This document shows positions 61,939 through 64,000 of a DNA stretch of 64,000 nt, one piece after another (position 1 is the stretch's first letter; every line of letters starts with the position of its first letter). Under the pieces are notes generated by a model. It had not been told where the DNA came from. It saw only the letters and a list, made by a program, of their open reading frames with translations, and did not search any database. Origin of the DNA: Advenella sp048381675 (GTDB lineage: Bacteria > Pseudomonadota > Gammaproteobacteria > Burkholderiales > Burkholderiaceae_B); assembly GCF_048381675.1 (NCBI RefSeq), contig NZ_JBLWIS010000002.1, forward strand, positions 186,001 to 250,000, written 5' to 3'. The translations under genes were made by a program, and so were the position numbers.

Positions 61939-63255
61939 TCATGCAACCTGCTTCAGGACCTTACCAATGACATCGAATATTTGCCGGATTTGTGCCTCGT
62001 TAATGATAAGCGGGGGAGAAACGGCAATGATATCCCCGGTGTAACGTAACAGGACACCTTGTTCGTAGCATTTCTGGAATACTTCTGCGGCACGTGTGCC
62101 AGGTGCACCGGTTCTGGGTGTAAGTTCTATACCCGCCACCAGGCCAAGGTTTCGGATGTCCGAAACATGGGGGAAGCCTTTTAAGGCATGTGCAGCCTGT
62201 TCAAATACCTCGCTCATTAGCTTGGCATTTTCAAATATACGATCTTTTTTATAGACTTCCAGTGTTGCTTTGATGGCAGCCGCTGCCAATGGATGGCCAG
62301 AGTAGGTGTAGCCATGGAACAGCTCAATGCCGCCGCCAGAGCCATTAACGACCGTATCGTAAATGGCATCTTTGACCGCTACAGCACCAGCCGGTACGGC
62401 GGCATTGCTCAAGCCTTTGGCCAGCGTGATAAGATCTGGTGTCACGCCAAAATACTCACTGGCAGTCGCCGTTCCCAGGCGTCCGAATCCGGTAATGACT
62501 TCATCGAAAATAAGTAAAATACCGTGTTTGCGGGTAATCTCCCGTAGGCGTTCCAGATAGCCCTTAGGGGGTATCAGGACACCGGTCGAACCGGCAATCG
62601 GTTCTACGATAACCGCGGCAATGGTGGAGGCATCATGCAGGGCGATAATGTTTTCAAGTTCATCGGCAAGGTGTGCTCCCCAGGCGGGCTGTCCCTTGCT
62701 ATAAGCATTGTGTTCAGGGTGGTGGGTGTGTGGCAAGTGGTCTACCTGGGGTAACAGGCTATTAGAAAACGTTTTGCGATTGGGGCTGATGCCACCCACA
62801 GAAATACCGCCAAAACCAACACCGTGGTAACCCCGTTCACGACCAATCAGGCGTGAGCGGGTGGGTTCTCCGTTGGCACGATGGTAAGCCAGGGCGATTT
62901 TCAAGGCGCTGTCTACGGCCTCTGATCCCGAGTTGGAAAAGAATATTTTGTTCATTCCGTCAGGCATGAATTCGGCTACGGATTGGGCAGCTTCAAACGC
63001 AATCGGATGCCCCATCTGGAAGCCGGGGGCGTAATCCAGTACGTTTATTTGTTCAATCATCGCCTGCGTTATTTCTTCGTGGCCATGGCCGGCATTTACA
63101 CACCACAATCCTGCGCAACCATCCAGTATCTGTCGATCATCAGTCGAGGTGTAATACATCCCTTTGGCGGCCTTTAACAGGCGCGGGGCCGCCTTGAAAT
63201 TTTTATTGGCGGTAAATGGCATCCAGAAATGGGAGAGATCGGGTGTCTGGCTCAT
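61939..63255 (-). CDS. Omega-amino acid-pyruvate aminotransferase (class III)
   Basis: A 438-residue PLP enzyme. FWMPFTANKNFKAAPRLLKA at the start, NSGSEAVDSALKIALAYHRA, IGRERGYHGVGFGGISVGGI, VIVEPIAGSTGVLIPPKGYL, FDEVITGFGRLGTA and ITLAKGLSNAAVPAGAVAV with the PLP lysine near residue 285 match beta-alanine-pyruvate aminotransferases. It moves the amino group of beta-alanine, or another omega-amino acid, to pyruvate. The first ATG has TCCGGAG-type sequence upstream on its strand. Related acetylornithine or diamine aminotransferases are less similar. Confidence 0.93.
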   Translation of the reverse strand: MSQTPDLSHFWMPFTANKNFKAAPRLLKAAKGMYYTSTDDRQILDGCAGLWCVNAGHGHEEITQAMIEQINVLDYAPGFQMGHPIAFEAAQSVAEFMPDGMNKIFFSNSGSEAVDSALKIALAYHRANGEPTRSRLIGRERGYHGVGFGGISVGGISPNRKTFSNSLLPQVDHLPHTHHPEHNAYSKGQPAWGAHLADELENIIALHDASTIAAVIVEPIAGSTGVLIPPKGYLERLREITRKHGILLIFDEVITGFGRLGTATASEYFGVTPDLITLAKGLSNAAVPAGAVAVKDAIYDTVVNGSGGGIELFHGYTYSGHPLAAAAIKATLEVYKKDRIFENAKLMSEVFEQAAHALKGFPHVSDIRNLGLVAGIELTPRTGAPGTRAAEVFQKCYEQGVLLRYTGDIIAVSPPLIINEAQIRQIFDVIGKVLKQVA

Positions 63256-63615
63256 AGCTAACTCCGGAAAGGACAGGATTTTTTAAGGTGGTTTTGTCTG
63301 ATACGAAATATTTTTTATTATCTGCAACTAATTTACGCATTATTACATGTTGTTGATATGAAAAAATAGGCGGGTTTATCCTAGAAAAATTGCCTATATG
63401 ATTGTTTTACAACAGTTTGATACCGAAGATAGCGATTGAAAATGGTCTGTACCCGTTTGTTTTATCAATTTTTAATGTTTTTTATAGTAGTACCAATACT
63501 AGTATAAATAATTGGCTTGTTAAGCAATGGCAATCAGCGATAATTATTGCATCGTTGGCAAAAAAGGCTTTTGTCAACCCAACAAAACTATTCATTTAGT
63601 TGTGCGGAGAAAAAA
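63256..63615. promoter_or_regulatory. Divergent region upstream of leuC
   Basis: This 360-base AT-rich stretch separates the aminotransferase gene (minus) from leuC (plus). TAGTA-CCAA-TACTA (63488-63501) is a perfect five-base inverted repeat directly before a -10-like TATAAA (63503-63508), placing an operator on the probable leuC promoter. An open 65-codon frame at 63402 has no ribosome site and is not supported. Nothing else was recognised. Confidence 0.45.
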
Positions 63616-64000
63616 ATGGCGCAAACACTTTACGATAAACTCTGGGATGCCCATGTTGTAGACCAGGGAGAAGACGGTACCTGTTTATTGTATATAGACC
63701 GTCAATTGTTGCATGAAGTAACCAGCCCCCAGGCATTTGAGGGCCTGAGCCTGGCCGGGCGCAAGCCATGGCGTTTAAGCGCTAACCTGGCGGTGGCGGA
63801 TCACAACGTACCTACCAAAGACCGGACAGAAGGCATTGCAGACCCGGTCTCCAGGCTGCAGGTTGATACCCTTGACAAAAACTGTGAAAGCTTTGGCATT
63901 ACCGAGTTCCGCATGAATGACATGCGCCAAGGTATCGTGCACGTTATTGGTCCTGAACAGGGCGCAACCTTACCTGGCATGACGGTAGTTTGTGGTGACT
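63616..64000 (+). CDS. leuC: 3-isopropylmalate dehydratase large subunit (N-terminal part, cut by window edge)
   Basis: About 128 codons of an aconitase-family enzyme for leucine synthesis. QTLYDKLWDAHVVDQGEDGT, LLYIDRQLLHEVTSPQAFEG, ADHNVPTKDRTEGIADPVSR, and FGITEFRMNDMRQGIVHVIG are diagnostic. ATG 63616 has GGAG six bases upstream. The iron-sulfur cysteines and the small subunit gene leuD would lie beyond the window. Confidence 0.96.
   Translation, partial: MAQTLYDKLWDAHVVDQGEDGTCLLYIDRQLLHEVTSPQAFEGLSLAGRKPWRLSANLAVADHNVPTKDRTEGIADPVSRLQVDTLDKNCESFGITEFRMNDMRQGIVHVIGPEQGATLPGMTVVCGD

Noticed and set aside
63402..63599. A 65-codon frame before leuC
   Set aside because: No ribosome site; it spans the probable leuC promoter and operator.
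1..64000. tRNA or rRNA genes, CRISPR arrays, insertion sequences, integrases, phage genes
   Set aside because: Reading through the intergenic gaps I found no cloverleaf, no repeat-spacer series and no transposase or integrase motif. A tRNA scan would confirm the absence.

Overview
This window is chromosomal DNA of a proteobacterium, most probably a betaproteobacterium of the order Burkholderiales and perhaps a low-GC member of the Alcaligenaceae. The grounds are gene content and order: two Bug-type (TctC) tripartite-transporter binding-protein sequences, IclR-controlled CoA-transferase/acyl-CoA dehydrogenase genes, a Bordetella-like Tad pilus locus, rplS-NUDIX-rsgA-M48 peptidase-orn, mltB-HDAC-etfBA, a BPSS1780-family protein, and type II thrB. 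The base composition is moderate and intergenic regions are AT-rich. No rRNA, tRNA, CRISPR array, insertion sequence, integrase or phage module was seen. The species is not identified.

Layout: 1-482, the start of an MdtG-like efflux pump, cut by the window edge. 787-5290, an ABC importer operon with an embedded alkaline-phosphatase-superfamily hydrolase. 5437-8986, a Bug-protein remnant, a CoA-transferase and an acyl-CoA dehydrogenase facing an IclR regulator. 9157-18548, a compact ten-gene Tad/Flp-type pilus locus ending in a DUF192 gene. 18808-20604, a large acyl-CoA dehydrogenase. 20760-21158, a short gene for a 77-residue membrane protein with a near-ideal LexA operator on its promoter and a second LexA-like site just after it; I know of no described counterpart and consider it the best candidate for something new. 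21580-29563, housekeeping genes (rplS, CoA pyrophosphatase, rsgA, M48 peptidase, orn, acpS, nagZ, uvrC, pgsA). 29641-32273, two MFS transporters and a 42-residue membrane protein. 32615-33916, isocitrate lyase. 34085-38141, mltB, a histone-deacetylase-like hydrolase and etfBA. 38244-43789, an M48 lipoprotein, a BPSS1780 membrane protein, thrB, a ClC chloride channel and dusA. 44122-47878, nrdA-nrdB-yfaE behind probable NrdR boxes. 47991-52827, an aromatic-ring catabolic cluster with its Bug binding protein and IclR regulator. 53063-54709, an aldehyde dehydrogenase behind a sigma-54 promoter. 54793-60313, small membrane, CBS, YihY, DUF2069, SelO and AroC genes. 60392-63255, fumarylacetoacetase and an omega-aminotransferase. 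63616-64000, the start of leuC.

Metabolically the window describes an aerobic heterotroph using carboxylic, fatty and aromatic acids. Three acyl-CoA or aromatic modules feed acetyl-CoA and C4 acids to the glyoxylate shunt (isocitrate lyase). The electron-transfer flavoprotein genes serve the two acyl-CoA dehydrogenases. The ring-cleavage cluster is matched by a periplasmic binding protein and its own regulator. Visible regulation includes LexA, NrdR and sigma-54 signals and several unassigned palindromic operators.
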